Below, in pieces: positions 33,040 through 45,154 of a stretch of DNA of 64,000 bases. Each line of letters begins with the position of its first letter. The stretch's first letter is position 1. The stretch spans positions 18,373,670-18,437,669 of the forward strand of contig OZ038399.1 of the NCBI GenBank assembly GCA_964036045.1. The letters are read 5' to 3'. A program made the translations under genes and the position numbers. The DNA comes from Eutreptiella sp. 'Long Island Sound 2002' (Eukaryota > Euglenozoa > Euglenophyceae > Eutreptiales > Eutreptiaceae). The notes under the pieces were generated by a model. It saw only the letters and a program-made list of their open reading frames with translations, made no database searches and had not been told where the DNA came from.

Positions 33040-34020
33040 CTATCCGAGAGTCCACCCCCCCCTCACCCCAAAGCAACACCACAGGCAGATTCCCCGGAAA
33101 TGCAGCACACCACCGATGTGTATCATTTTGCATTGAGCAACCTGTGTTGCACCTCCCTCAGCAGCGGTGGAGAGCACCCTCAAAAGATACGGGCATCGGG
33201 AAGCTTGAGCTAGTACTTGCTGACAGGGAAGCGGACGCCAGAGCGGCAGAATGCTGCACCTGTGCGGTGGAACACACATTCCAATTCTCAGTCACAAAAC
33301 TGCATTACCCCCTGCCTGATGAACAGCCATTCGTGTTCCAATTGCTCCACCGACGGTCAGCCCTCCACAATCGAGAGGCACATCGCACATCGCCACAAAA
33401 CACAACTGGCCAACCAACCAGCAGACTTACTTAATGCTTATACTCAACACCCACCCTCTCTCCCCGGAGTGCATGGTCCCAGATGTTTGCGTGGTTTCAT
33501 TTAAGGTTGGTGCCACGGGCACAAGGAAACACCGTGTACTGCCGTGTGGTAGTACAAAAATGTTCCTGGAAACGCCACTTCTGTAGGATCTGAATTCTTA
33601 GAGTTTCATGCACATTTCTAGCAGGCTGGTGGAATGGATTTGCAGATCCCCATACAGTAGGGGGTACGTGGCCATTTGTCTCCTCCCCTGTTTTGATCCG
33701 CTTTTGGTTCCATTGGTTAAAATTGGTGAAGCTGCTCCAGCTGTGATAGCCAAATCCAACCATCCCAGAATTCCAATTCTAAGACCTTGGCAGTTACTGG
33801 GATACATTTACGGCTTGGGCCATCCAAAAAGACCCTGCATGCGTAGGGCAGTGCCCTCCGGATCCCTCAAAAACACATGAAATCTGGGACGAATGACCAC
33901 CCCACAACGCAAATAATGCACTCCAATAAGCCAATCATCAAAAAGAATACACGCTTCCATAGTGCTGGACATGGAGGGACACCAACATCACATGTTCAAC
34001 ATCAATCCAAGGCACTAGAC
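33040..34020 (-). other. Conserved region upstream of WD40-vWA exon, unit 2
   Basis: Counterpart of 21202-22207 with an extra 10 bp near 33827 (AAAAAGACCC) also present in unit 3. No exon supported. Confidence 0.45.
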
Positions 34021-34215
34021 CATGCCCGTGAAACGGGGTGCTGGCATAGGGTTGTGTTGTGTTCAATTGTTGTCCGGGTGGAGTTGCATGTTGGGTAATG
34101 TCCACCATTTGGCTTGGGTAGTTGACCAAGAAAGAGCGGTGCCACTTGGGGGAGCAACACCCTTCAATGCCTTCTTCGACAGTTGTGCAATTTCCTTGGG
34201 GAGCTGGAGTTTCAA
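34021..34215 (-). CDS. Candidate Thr/Pro and Cys exon, unit 2
   Basis: Same frame and candidate splice sites as 22208-22402, no coding change seen in the called interval. Donor remains weak. Confidence 0.3.
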
Positions 34216-34316
34216 CTGGATGGGTTGGCAATGTTGTGGGCGCAGCATATGTGCGTGTGGGGTTGGTCCATCGGAATCTTTTTGGACCCATACATTTGAG
34301 TTGCAAGTGACACTAC

Positions 34317-34490
34317 CTCGAGCAAGGCAATGAGTTGCGCCCGTGTGGAATGTGCTACCACTACAGTGTGGGCATCTGGCCAGTGGCCACACCGCTTGGG
34401 GGGTCTTCACCCACCGCAACTGTGTCCACGCCCAAACAAATGGGACCGTGGCAAATGGCTGTATGAACAAAATTCTGCTGCATTCTGGTC
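34317..34490 (-). CDS. Short Cys-containing exon, unit 2
   Basis: 58 codons, phase 1-1, with CPHCSGSTFHTG (Gly to Ser) and Lys-Thr-Pro in place of Lys-Ala-Pro. About 40 bp just upstream of the acceptor, present in units 1 and 3 (22691-22730, 54803-54842), is deleted here. The CTAG acceptor itself survives. Confidence 0.48.
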
Positions 34491-34706
34491 CTAGAGCCAC
34501 GAGTTAAATGTGGTAAAATTGAGTGCAAACGAGGTAAAATTGAGGGGATTTTGTCAAAATAATTGTTGGAAACAGTTTTTACTCAAAAATACCAGATTTC
34601 ATTCGGGTTTTGCTTCAGTTCTTTGATAGTAGGCGGTATTTTTGTTTAAGGGCATAAAGGGGAAGGGACACTTGGAGGCTCTTGGAGCACCACACTGCAT
34701 GAATAC

Positions 34707-35453
34707 CTACAACGACTGTCGGAGTAGGTGTCACGGTTTGGGTGGGCAGAGGGCTTGCGGTCACACTCGCCGTTTCCGTATCAAAGTTCGTGTTACCCCC
34801 GCCATCAATGCTCGGCGGACAAGTGCCCCTGCTGATCAGTTCAGAGACCTTCAGCAGCGATTCGAACTCTCGCATGTACGCCCAATGGTCCACTTTGGGC
34901 TCACTGGCAATCCCCTGTAGCTCTGTCAGACTCGGGTTCCCCACTCCAACGGCGAACATGATGACGCCCTGGTCCTTCTGCTGCTGCGCCGATGATTGCG
35001 TCGCCGATGGAGAGTTAGACACCCCATCAGTAATCACTTCGATCAGCCGCGTCCGGTTGGTCCCATTGCATCCCTGCTGCATCTGGCCAGCCAGGTCAAT
35101 GGCCTTGTGCGTGTTGGTCCCGCCCCCAGTGAATACAATCGCGTCGATGCACTCCATCAACTCGTCTTGCTCATGGGTCAGCGGACACACTACCTCCGCT
35201 GCCGACGAAAACGCCACAACCCCCATGCGATTGCCGTCCCAGCTCGTGAATTGCGTCCGGTTCACTCGATCCTTGACGTATGCAACCACATGCGGCCAGT
35301 TGCTGGTCCCGATCGATCCTGATCGATCTACCACAAGTACCACATCAGCAGGGCAACAGCTCACCGTCTCGTTGCACACGCCCGGACAAGGAGTGAAGGC
35401 CGACCGCAAAGTCGTGGGTGTGGCCGTGATGGAAGGAGTTGGTGAACTCGTTG
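34707..35453 (-). CDS. vWA exon with Thr/Pro N-terminal extension, unit 3
   Basis: 249 codons, phase 1-1, intact vWA and MIDAS motifs. The linker reads PTQTVTPTPTVVVG as in unit 2. The intron preceding this exon (plus-strand side, from 35454) contains the first LINE in the opposite orientation. Confidence 0.84.
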
Positions 35454-35724
35454 CTGCAAATGATGCAGGAGATTGCAAAGGGACTGGGATGTTGGGTCAG
35501 AAGGCAGGTGTTGGTTCCTGTGATTTTTTGCACTAGAGATTTGGTGGTGCGTTGGGGTGCAATCATAGAGTCGAGCAATTTTTGTTTGCGGTAAACGCGA
35601 GTATTCGGTTTTGCAGTACTCGCCAATACGATTTTTTGCACTCACGTTTACTGCAAAAAAAAAAACACACAATTGTACAATTCTTTTCGTAATCGCGTTT
35701 ACCGCAAGAAAAATATTACACGAC

Positions 35725-35921
35725 ACATCGACGTGCGCGCGTGTGACTCCGGGCGCTTGACTAACGAGATCAGACCACAGACAGTGCCGTCTATCTCATT
35801 TCGACTGGACTTTCCTATTTTCTGTCCATTTTACGTCTTTTTAAAGAATTCTTGATATTTTGACGTATCAGTCACTTATCGCCTTGCTCCTTTTTTTTCT
35901 ACACGTGGTTTCTTGGTACTG
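35725..35921 (+). promoter_or_regulatory. LINE copy A 5' leader
   Basis: About 197 bp before the first ATG, identical in copy B except for one or two bases. In LINEs this region usually holds an internal promoter. I see no specific element beyond a pyrimidine-rich run (CTCCTTTTTTTTCT) just before the ATG. Confidence 0.4.
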
Positions 35922-38137
35922 ATGGCTCCAACTCAACCCAAATCCCGACCTTCTTCTGATGCCACGTCCAGATCGAGTGGCGGATTGAAAAAAAAGACTC
36001 ATGGCTCCAGTATAAAGGCTCCGGACCCTCGGAACACCATACTTGGAAAGCTTGATCCCAGTCGTATCTCCGTCCAAATTGATGTGGACTCCACATCCAC
36101 GGCTTCTATCTCGTCCATTCCTCTCCCTTTCCCTCCTCAACCAACTCAAAGTGATACATCGTTGACTTTCCCGACTTAAGGCATGCCTTTACCTCTCCTT
36201 CCCCCAACAAAACACCCATCACACCTCAAAGGTTACCACACCAATCGGAACCCGGTGCACAAGATGATATGGAGATACATGCGTCGGTAGACCCTCTCCC
36301 CGCCCAACAAATGGCTTTAGAGCGAAACCCAATTCGGGCGCTTGCTCAACGCAATTTTCGGCCAAACGGAGCCTTGCCAACCGGTTTCCCCGAGCCCCGT
36401 GACCTCACCAAGGATGTTCAAGGCGGCAAAATCCCGGTCAAAGGCCAAAACCGTTTCTCAAAAATAGATGTGCTCTCATCTTCGCCTACGGTCTACCATG
36501 ATACCTCGCCTCTTCCACCCACCGACCTCTTATCGGCCTTGGTGCCTACACCACAAATACTCCTTTTTGGAGATGGGCTTCCCTATTCCGGCTTCCTACA
36601 GAGTTTCTCAATTGCAGACATGACCAATTTTGAGTGGCAAAAACTCATTAGCCTCGTTTCCTTTGCCATTCTCCCAAGCTTTGCGCCCTTTCAAGATGAA
36701 CCGCCGTTCTTCTCCCATCGCACTATTGTTAAACAAATTGTGGCAATGTTGCGGGCAGCTAAAAAACAGGACAAACCAACCACCTTTTGGCTTGCATATC
36801 AAGCACGTAGCAATGTAGCCGATGTTGAACTCGCCACGGTCCTAGATAGAAGAATTGATCTCGTTCCCTCACTCGGTTTTCTATGGTTGTCCGTTGTATG
36901 CCAAGTAATCCACATGGGAACCCGCACCCCGGACTCCCACGACGTCCTCACCTCTCCCAGTCCCTTGGACCAACCACTCATTCTCTTTCAGCTCACTTCC
37001 GTCCCCCTTCCAAAAGGTCATGTCCCTCAAACCATCGGGTACTTCCCAAGGAATGTCGATTCTTCCCAGCCCATTCCCCCGCAGATACACACTCCACAAT
37101 CCTCTCTTTTTCAAGTTCGATTGGATGTCCCCATCGACATCACGCGGGAAGTTGACGGGGTTGAGGTAAAATGGCACATCTCCGGCTCTTTGCCATTGAT
37201 GTTGATGCTAAATGGACTCAACCCCGACGACACGTCCACGGTATTAAAGGAGCTCACCATACCTAGGATAACTAAATCTTTTTGGCCGGTAATTGTCAAC
37301 TCCGCCCCTGATGGCTATCGCCTTTTGGATTTTTTCGTCCCCTTTAATGTTTTGGGCAATTTTTATGACGAACAGCCCGCCCTCATGGACATGGGTGTGT
37401 CCATAGGACTCCTTGACCGCTCCGTCAAGGAGTCCTCCATCATCATCACGCACCAGCCCCGTTTTCAAAAGGGTGCGGCACGCAAACGCAAGCTCCCCTC
37501 GAATGAGGTCCGCACTGCCATTGAAATGAACCCCCCACTTTTCCGCAAATTCGCTTTCCTTGTGCTCCTCAACAAGTATGACGTTTTCGGGATGGTGCAT
37601 GACCCCATGCTCATACAGCCTGCAGTGCAGGAAATAGAAAATTTAGGCGAAATGATGTGTGTGTCCGCGCACACTAACGCTAGAGTTTTTGCGAAAGATT
37701 TCTCCAGAGAGGTGGAACCCCCATACTCCATTGTGCGATTCCCCCCTACACTGGACACACGTGATGTGCTGCTGTCGGCCGCTGCTTTCGGACCGGTTGA
37801 GGACCACCAAATTTTTCAACAGTCGGGGCTGGTCATGGTTAAATACCAAGCCACACAGTCCGCTGTTGCCTCATACGGTGCCACACTGCCTGGACCAGTG
37901 TGCTTCTCATCGGGAAACACATCCAAAGATGTCAACATGTCTCTTGTGGATCGCCAGGAACAAGTTCGCCTCGCTCCCCTCCCAGATCCCTTTCTCAACG
38001 AGGCTAATCTTGCTGCCGCCACGAATGCGCTCAGCGAATTCCAAATGCCCGACATAAACTCCGCCCATGCACCCTCTCCCATTCCCTCAGCACCACCCTC
38101 TATCTCCAACTCATCTTCTTTTCTCCGGCAACCATGA
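35922..38137 (+). CDS. LINE ORF1 protein, copy A (frame change near its start)
   Basis: An 85-codon frame starts at ATG 35922 (APTQPKSRPSSD..., basic and Ser-rich) and stops at 36179. A second frame is open from 36155 and has an ATG at 36269, running 622 codons to 38137. The region between (SPSPNKTPITPQ) reads like protein in the second frame, so ORF1 was probably one protein of about 740 residues, now needing a frameshift at 36155-36179. The long part has no CCHC knuckle. Near its C-terminus (VRFPPTLDTRDVL, FGPVEDHQIF, GLVMVKYQ) it looks RRM-like. It ends with three consecutive in-frame stops, TGATGATAA. ORF1 proteins bind LINE RNA. Confidence 0.75.
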
Positions 38138-38191
38138 TGATAAACCCCGACCAACGCATCGCTGCACGAAGCTACCCTCGCTGGTTTCACA

Positions 38192-41104
38192 GTGCCAATG
38201 GTCCTCACTTTCGGCTTGCACGACAGGCATGCTATGAATTTGTTACGGCAACACTCCTTTGCCCTACACCACACTCATGTTGCTACTGCCATCTGCATAG
38301 CCACGCACCGCGTTCTCCGCATGCACTACGCCATCGCAATCAGTGTTGCTGGATTTTGTATGCTCAGAATGTGTCAGCTCCTTCACCGTCATACCATGTG
38401 TTTCCCTGCCCCCCTACCACTGGCCCACATTGTGACGTCTCCTCCACTACAGGTCCCACCTGAGGGGGCAGCTGATGTGACATACATGAATCTGCCTACA
38501 GTGTGTCCTGTGACTGTTTCAAGAGGTAATAGCGCCCACCTCCATACAATCATCGTTCCGTACTGTAACTTCAGTGCCATCATTTTTGCACTCAGTCGTT
38601 TGATCCTCACGCGCCATGCTATCCTGCTTTATGCGCTTATAAGACACCTCCATTCCGCAGATTGTGGAAGTCAGAGTGCTCCACCCTGCTACAACCCCGC
38701 TGCGCCGGTTAGCTCCACTTCCGAGCAACGTCAGGGAGTTCCACCCTGCAACTCACAGAATGGATGCCTCAGCCCCAGCTCTGGTGATCCATCAAGTATG
38801 CACCAGCCCACGGGCACACCACACACACCACACGCACGCACACACACATACGACACATTGACATTCGGTTCACTCAATGTCGGCGGCGTAGAGGTGACGC
38901 CAAACAGATTGTGTCACATACTCTCCGGATTTAAGCCTCTACCACACACCCTTTCCCTCCAAGAGTTCAGGCCCAGCTCCACCTCATCGCTACGTGATCA
39001 TGAGCGTGTGGCCATGTACTGGGGATACCACCTGCTTGCCAGCTCCCCTTCGTCTAAAGAAGGAGTGGCCCTCCTCATACACACTTCTATTGCACCGGCC
39101 CCTCCAGCAATACGCGTTCACATCCCCGGTAGGCTGATCTCTGCCTCCATCTCACTGCACAGCGACCCCTCGATGCCTTCCCTATCCATTGCCTCCTTCT
39201 ATGGGCCGCACACAGCTGCCGCTAGGCTCCCGTGTGAAAAGGCCCTTACGGGGTTGTCCCAGGAACGTGCCATCATTTTAGGGGATTATAACGCCGTGAC
39301 CCACCCCAGCCACACTACAGCCCTCCGGGCGCCCATGTGGCCTTGGCTAGTGGCAAAGGAACGTGCCAGCACCCTGGTTGACCTCATTACCCCGCACCGC
39401 GATTCTGTCCCCTTCACCAGAGTACGTCGGTATGGAGGCACCAAGAGCTATATAGATAGAGCCTATGGGTCCCGTCTGTTCCAGGCCCTCTTCCAGACAT
39501 CAGGGGCCCAGGTACCTGACTTCTCCGGTGTCACCGTGATTCAGGACCATGACCCCATCCTCATACACACATCGCCGTGGTCACAGCAAGTGCTCCCTGA
39601 AATGCGCTGTGCCATGTGGAACCGCCGTGATGTCACCTCTTATAAAAAATGTATCGCGGCCCTGACTGCCGACATGCCTCCCCCTGTCTCTGCACACGAT
39701 TGCGCGCTCACATACGCACAGCTCACGTCATACATGCTGACCGCCATGCGCGAGGTTAACGCATCAAAGGCCCCTGTCACCCCTGCTTCTGATGATCCGA
39801 GCGACTGGGCATCTGTGAGCCGGCAATTGGCCAAACAGGCCAAGCGTAGATCCAAGGTGTTTTACCGCAGGGTTAAACACACACTCCTTTCGCCCCCCGC
39901 CCAATCAACCCTCCCCACCCCCACAGGAAAAATACAACGTATCCTCCAACGCAACACCCCATGGTCTGCACACGCACTATCACACATACCCCAGCGCCCC
40001 AGACCCCAGGATGTACCACCCCCCACACTAGCTGCACTGCGCGAATCGGCCCGCGCGTCACGTAAAAAGTCCCCCGGTCCAGACAAAGTACCCCCGTACC
40101 TGCTCCACGCTCTCCCCGATGAAACATTCCATTTGGTACACACCTGTGTCACCCTCTGCTATGAGGAGGGCACCCTCCTTGATGAGTGGCTTGTTTCGGA
40201 GACTTTTTGTCTCTTTAAAGGGAAGGGTAAGTGGCAGGACCCCGACCGCTGGAGACCCATCGCCATGAGTAATTCAATTTACCGATTATTCATGCGATGG
40301 GTCTACTCACAGCTGTACCACCTGATATCCCCCCACCTGCACCACAGACAATTTGGCGGTAGACAGGGTATATCCACAGCCCACGCCACACAAATTTTCC
40401 TTGATGACCTCGACAAACTGGGCCCGGTCGAGGCCATTTTGGCCTTTGATGTCTACCATGCCTTTGACAGCCCCCCAAAAGTCCTGATCCGTGACGTCCT
40501 TGACAAAATGGGAACTCCCTTGAAATTACTGCGCATAATCACCCTGGTAATGGAAAGGGGTTCCACTTTTCTCAGGGGGGCCGAACAGCAAATTTTTCGC
40601 ACGACACACGGAGTGAAACAAGGGTGCCCCCTCTCCTGTTTTCTTTTCGTCGTCGTTTTTGACATCCCCCTGCGCGTGCTCGACCAGCATGGCATCATCT
40701 TTTCTGCATATGTCGACGAAACTTTTTCCCCGACCCCCCCCAAGCGCAGCCAGCAGCAGGCGCAACTTGTCCAGTATACCCTCAACCTCATCGCATGTCA
40801 GCTGAATGTAGGCAAGAGCGAGTCCCTCCCTATGCTCCGTTCCCCCACCGATCTGCCCTTCCTGCTTCTCTCTTTTGGGGAAATGCCCTGGATTGGCTCC
40901 CGCGCGGACAGTACCCCCTATCACACTACCACCACCCCCGGGTGTGGAGTGCGGGGCGACCACTTCTGTGTTATCCACATGTTTAATTCTTTTACACAAA
41001 TGCAGACCCACTGTCCCACGGCTCCTCTCTCCTCCTTGCTGGCCCACCAACTGACCGTGACCTGGGATGTGGGTGTTACATTGTATGATGGGCTGGCCTC
41101 CTGA
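38192..41104 (+). pseudogene. LINE ORF2 endonuclease-reverse transcriptase, copy A, defective
   Basis: Open for 970 codons. The ATG used here is uncertain: a different frame starts at ATGATG (38134), overlapping the ORF1 stops, and closes at 38463. Endonuclease motifs begin about residue 222: GSLNVGG, LQEFR, ASFYGPH, LGDYNAV, SYIDRAYGS, QDHDPIL. RT motifs: KKSPGPDKVPPYL (about 622), WRPIAMSNSIYRLF, LAFDVYHAFDS (catalytic Asp present), HGVKQGCPLSCFLF. Motif C reads SAYVDETF instead of YVDD, so the second catalytic aspartate is lost. RNase H and the C-terminal zinc finger are deleted; the last about 80 residues come from 3' UTR in a new frame. Inactive. Confidence 0.88.
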
Positions 41105-41149
41105 GGACTCTCGAGCAGTGACTTTGGACTTGTTTTACAAAAAAAAAAC

Positions 41150-41875
41150 ATTACACGACTTACAACATACACGCTACATAACCCCTGCCATCTGGGGGGT
41201 TCCCAGCGCCTATCGCGGGGAGTAAATCAGAAGTGGCTACTTAACCCCTGCCGTCTTGGGGGCCCACATGTGGGCAAAGTGATTACATAACCCCTGCTGT
41301 CTCCGGGCCCCAAAGGTGGGCATAGTGGCCACATCACCCCTGCAATCTCCGACCCCATCTTACAGCTCTCGTAGACCCCCATGAAAATGTGTGAAAATCA
41401 AATTGAGTGATTTTTTTTGTGGGGGGGTACACTCACGCTGACACACAAAAACAAAGCTAGACACTCGTGTTGACGATCAAAAAAAAGGCTGTCACACAAG
41501 TTATTCACGTGACACTGAAAAGGAAATTGCAATTTTTCCCTATATTTTCATTTCCTTTATATTTACAGACGGACGCCATGTACAGTCCTCCTGTCCTCCT
41601 CCTCTTGGCCACTCCTTGTGAGAGAGGAAGGGTGCTTATTGGAGGCAACTGGTTGACAAATTTGAGTTCACAATTATCAATCATCTTGAAAACAGCCTGA
41701 AAAACTGCTAAGCTTCACCTCCAAATACGCCATCACATGGTACCATGGTGTCAAACATGTCTTCTTGAACATCAATTCAGTTCATTGTCCAGTGATAATG
41801 AACATGAACAGCACATATGCTTGGCACACTGGAGTTCGTCCTTAATATTCAGTTTTTTGGCCAAAACAAGCAGAT
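41150..41875. other. Resumption of long intron after LINE A; 47-bp repeats
   Basis: Right target duplication at 41150-41159, then TTACAACATACACG exactly as in the empty sites. The about 47-bp imperfect repeats and the AT-rich segment follow. No gene. Confidence 0.7.
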
Positions 41876-42270
41876 CCGCAGTAGCACATAGTAGGCAGCC
41901 AGCAGCTGGCAGTAGGCAGCAAGCAACAAGCAACAGGCAGCACGCAGTAAGCAGCAAGCAGTAGGCAGCAAGGAGCAGACAGCTCGCGATACGCAACAAG
42001 CATCATGTAGTAGGCAGCAAGCAACAAGCAACAGGCAGCAAGCAGCTCGTAGTAGGCAGCAAGCGGCAGGCGGCAGGCAACAAGCAGCGGGCAGCAAGCA
42101 GTGAGCAGCTCGCAGTAGGCAGCGAGCAGCATGCAGTCGGCAGCAAGCAGCAAGCAACAGGCAGCATAGGCAGCCAGCAGCAAGCAGCAAATAGCAAGCA
42201 GCAGGCATCCAGCACGCAGCAGCAAGCAGCGGCAGCAAGCAGTAGGCAGCAAGCAGTAGGCAGCAAGCAC
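41875..42270. repeat. CAGCAAG/CAGTAGG-type satellite, unit 3
   Basis: Third copy, length close to the unit 2 version and sharing its extra 3' repeat units, which groups units 2 and 3. Confidence 0.9.
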
Positions 42271-42274
42271 CCCG

Positions 42275-43785
42275 AGGAAGGGTTTCAGTTCTTGGTGTCC
42301 CTCAACATGCCACCTTAGTCAGCCCCTTTTACTAGTGTACCTGATATTCCCTCCCCTACCATCTCGGTCCCAATATTGAGTCTTGATAGGCTTATCAGGG
42401 GTCAACCAAAAATCACGATTTTGTGGCCAAGGCATGCCACCGTAAAAACCATCAGGTCGCAATGCCCATACCCCCTAAAAGCAGATGCCTCAGTCAAAAG
42501 AGACCCTTTGGAAGGGGGGGGGGGGTAAAAGGGCCCTGATCGGCAAACTATCTTTCGTCCTAAACTTTCAGGACAGAAACACCAAAAACAGGCGGAAAAT
42601 GGCCATTTTTGACCCCTTGCTTGCCGAGAGCCGCCAATGGCTCTGGTCTTGAAATTGAATGGGCGAAAATTGCCCATTGCTACGCCCATCAATATGAAAA
42701 GCAAGATATGAAAAGGCGATGGTCCGAATTTGAAAATAGTGGCTTGGAGAAAATGACTTGGAATCTCGCGCAAAATCCCATTACTTTCGGCAAAACCTCA
42801 TTTTTTTGCAATTCTGCTTTTTCGGCATAGAATGATTATTAAGACATGATAACTCTCACTAAACATGGACGCCTTGTAATCCTCATGTCCTCCTGCTTCT
42901 CTTCCTCCTCCTCCTTTGCCAATTTGCAATGCTTTTGTGTCCCATTGTGGAAAAAGAATGAATCCATTTGGAACCCTCTGCTTAGCACACCGGCGACATT
43001 CCTGCTTTTTGAAGACAATCATCCTGAAATCTAAGCTGGAAACGGCTGACCACTAAAATGGCCGTAGCGTGGAGCCACAGCTTGCACTTGCCTTCCTTTT
43101 GTGACCCAATCATTGCAAAAAAGTAAAGGCCTCCATTTGGAAGCAGCTACTGGGCGCACCACCGAGAGTCCTGGTCGTTCAACATTGTCAAAACATCACC
43201 TCAAAATGCCTTTGGGAACATCCCCACGGAGCTACACGAAAAATACGATGTGTTGGAGTAAATGGGCTGTCAAGGTTTCAAATATAGTGCGTTTCAGGGC
43301 TGAAAAAATGTGCCCATCGGAGGGAAATTGCCTTAAAAAGTGATCATGTGGCTGCATTTGGGTCCGTAAGTGCTACATATAGAAAATCGCTATTTTTCAG
43401 GGGAATAGTGAAAATCCCCAAGCGCCCGAGATGGGTTCCTAGGTCACCAAACACATATTTTTGCAGAGTTGCCCAAAGGACACCAAACTCGTTTCAGGTG
43501 ATGCGCATTGGCTCCGCGGTCATTTTGAGCCACTTGTACGACCATTTTGAGCCACAAAGGATGTTAAGATCCTTCTTTGACGAACTATGAAATCAGGCAG
43601 GTTAACATGATGGGGATAGGACCGCATGTGAGATGTGATGTCCAAACTTGGGATCCCGCTGTACCCGTCAACCGGTCAGAAAGGAACTACATCCCCGTCC
43701 ACTGTCCCCGTGAACTGGCATGCATTTTGTGACACATTTATTCAAAGTACAGCGATACATCTAAAACCATCAGATATTGACGTAC
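42275..43785. other. Long GON-vWA intron, unit 3, with a 290-bp deletion
   Basis: Collinear with units 1 and 2, except that about 290 bp (equivalent to 14877-15165) are missing at about 42536, immediately after a G-run and GTAAAAGGG. No gene. Confidence 0.6.
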
Positions 43786-44313
43786 CTGCACAAATGCGGT
43801 TGAACCATCCTTCATCGAAAAGGGTGAGCTGCAAATATCCCGTGGTCAACTCGCATCCACCTCCATTACCCCCACATCTCACCGTGCAATACTGATTGTT
43901 GTCTGTACACTGCAGTGTCATGGCACTATACCATCCCTGCGATGTCCACTGCCCGCAAACACAAGAGCTTCCCGCTGCACCGGTGCACGAGCAGCTGCTC
44001 GCTCCGTCTACTGCGAAGGGAGTCCCTCGAAGGTCAATAACTGCCTTTCCTAGTTCAGAATTCTGTCCAGCACAATCCTTGGCCTGGCCATATTGTAGCA
44101 TGCTCGAGCCAGCTTCCAGAGTGGCGAAGGTATGGTCCGTGGCATTGACTCGAAGTGTTGTGTAGTCTATTTGGAGCCGCGTCCAGGTGACTTTCGAATG
44201 ATATCGTCCGGCCTGATAATCGGCGGCACAATTCAGTCGGTTGGCGTTTGTTGGGTCATTACTGGAATTGTTGTTGGCGTTCGGAAGCAGGTAGAACTCG
44301 TTCAGGAGGCATT
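43786..44313 (-). CDS. GON domain exon, unit 3
   Basis: 176 codons, phase 1-1. It carries NNSSND and, notably, DLRGTPFAV where units 1 and 2 have DLRVTPFAV. The Gly version is closer to the NLxGTG pattern of known GON domains and may be ancestral. Cysteine framework intact. Confidence 0.78.
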
Positions 44314-44884
44314 CTGTTGGAGAGGGTAGGTCTGCATGTGGCATGTGTGCATATGCTCATTCCTTCCTGAGCGCCACAGAAGCCACAGTGACACAGTGAC
44401 CGCAGCAGCACGTGCAGCCCCGCTTTTGTTGGGAGAACCAGGGCAGCCGGTGTGTGGCATGTGTGCATATGCTCATTCCTTCAGGGAGGGAAGCATGTGA
44501 AGGAGGCCCCCGCCTCTTCAGGGCCAGATCGCTCATGTGCAAGGAGGGAGGCGGAGGGGGTTCTCCTGCCCCCCAACCCCCGGAGCTGCCCCCCTGAGAG
44601 CACATCGCGACAGAGAGGTCGCAAAGTTAGCAGCGCCCGCCCCCCCCCCCCCGTGGCTCGACGCGCTGGGCTCGTCGAGTCGCCTGTGGCGCAACCGCAT
44701 GTCGCACGCGTGAAAACCATGTGGACAACACGCTCACCAACAGACCACAGCCCGCCCAATGCAGGAGCAGACACCGCAAGGTACATCCATTTGCAACTGA
44801 CCACCGGTTGTACTGGGCGCCACAGAAGCCACAGTGACACAGTGACCGCAGCAGCACGTGCAGCCCCGCTTTTGTTGGGAGAAC

Positions 44885-44971
44885 CAGGGCAGCCGGTAAC
44901 GCAACGTCCCGGGCCAAAACCGCGATTGTCATCCATGAAATGGGGATGCAGGGGCTCACAGGCATGGCATT
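44885..44971 (-). CDS. Candidate small Cys-rich exon, unit 3
   Basis: Counterpart of 17508-17594; the frame and both phase-1 splice sites are kept. Tentative. Confidence 0.33.
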
Positions 44972-45154
44972 CTGATTTGCAGTGTACACCCGTGACCCGG
45001 TTCGCATGCCACCGAGTCAGGCGGTGACCTACGGGGGATCTGCTGTGGGTCTCCAAACTCAAAACCACAATCTTTGGGAGTCACAGCCGCTCAAACAAAA
45101 AAAACCGATGATCCAACTCGAATCTCCACATTTGTGCCTAAGAAAGTGCCCCCC

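Larger units (their letters stand above)
35725..41149 (+). mobile_element. Non-LTR retrotransposon (LINE), copy A, internally deleted
   Basis: Flanked by the 10-bp direct repeat ATTACACGAC (35715-35724 and 41150-41159; up to 16 bp if the adjoining A-run is counted). It ends in a short A-tail after CTTGTTTTAC. Order: about 200-bp 5' leader, ORF1, ORF2 with apurinic-type endonuclease and reverse transcriptase. Compared with copy B it lacks about 2.13 kb from the end of the RT domain to the 3' region. The joint near 40858 (GATCTGCCC to TTCCTGC) shows about 2 bp of microhomology. It lies antisense in the long GON-vWA intron. Clade not assigned; APE endonuclease plus RNase H suggest an I/Jockey/Tad-like or related group. 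Confidence 0.92.
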
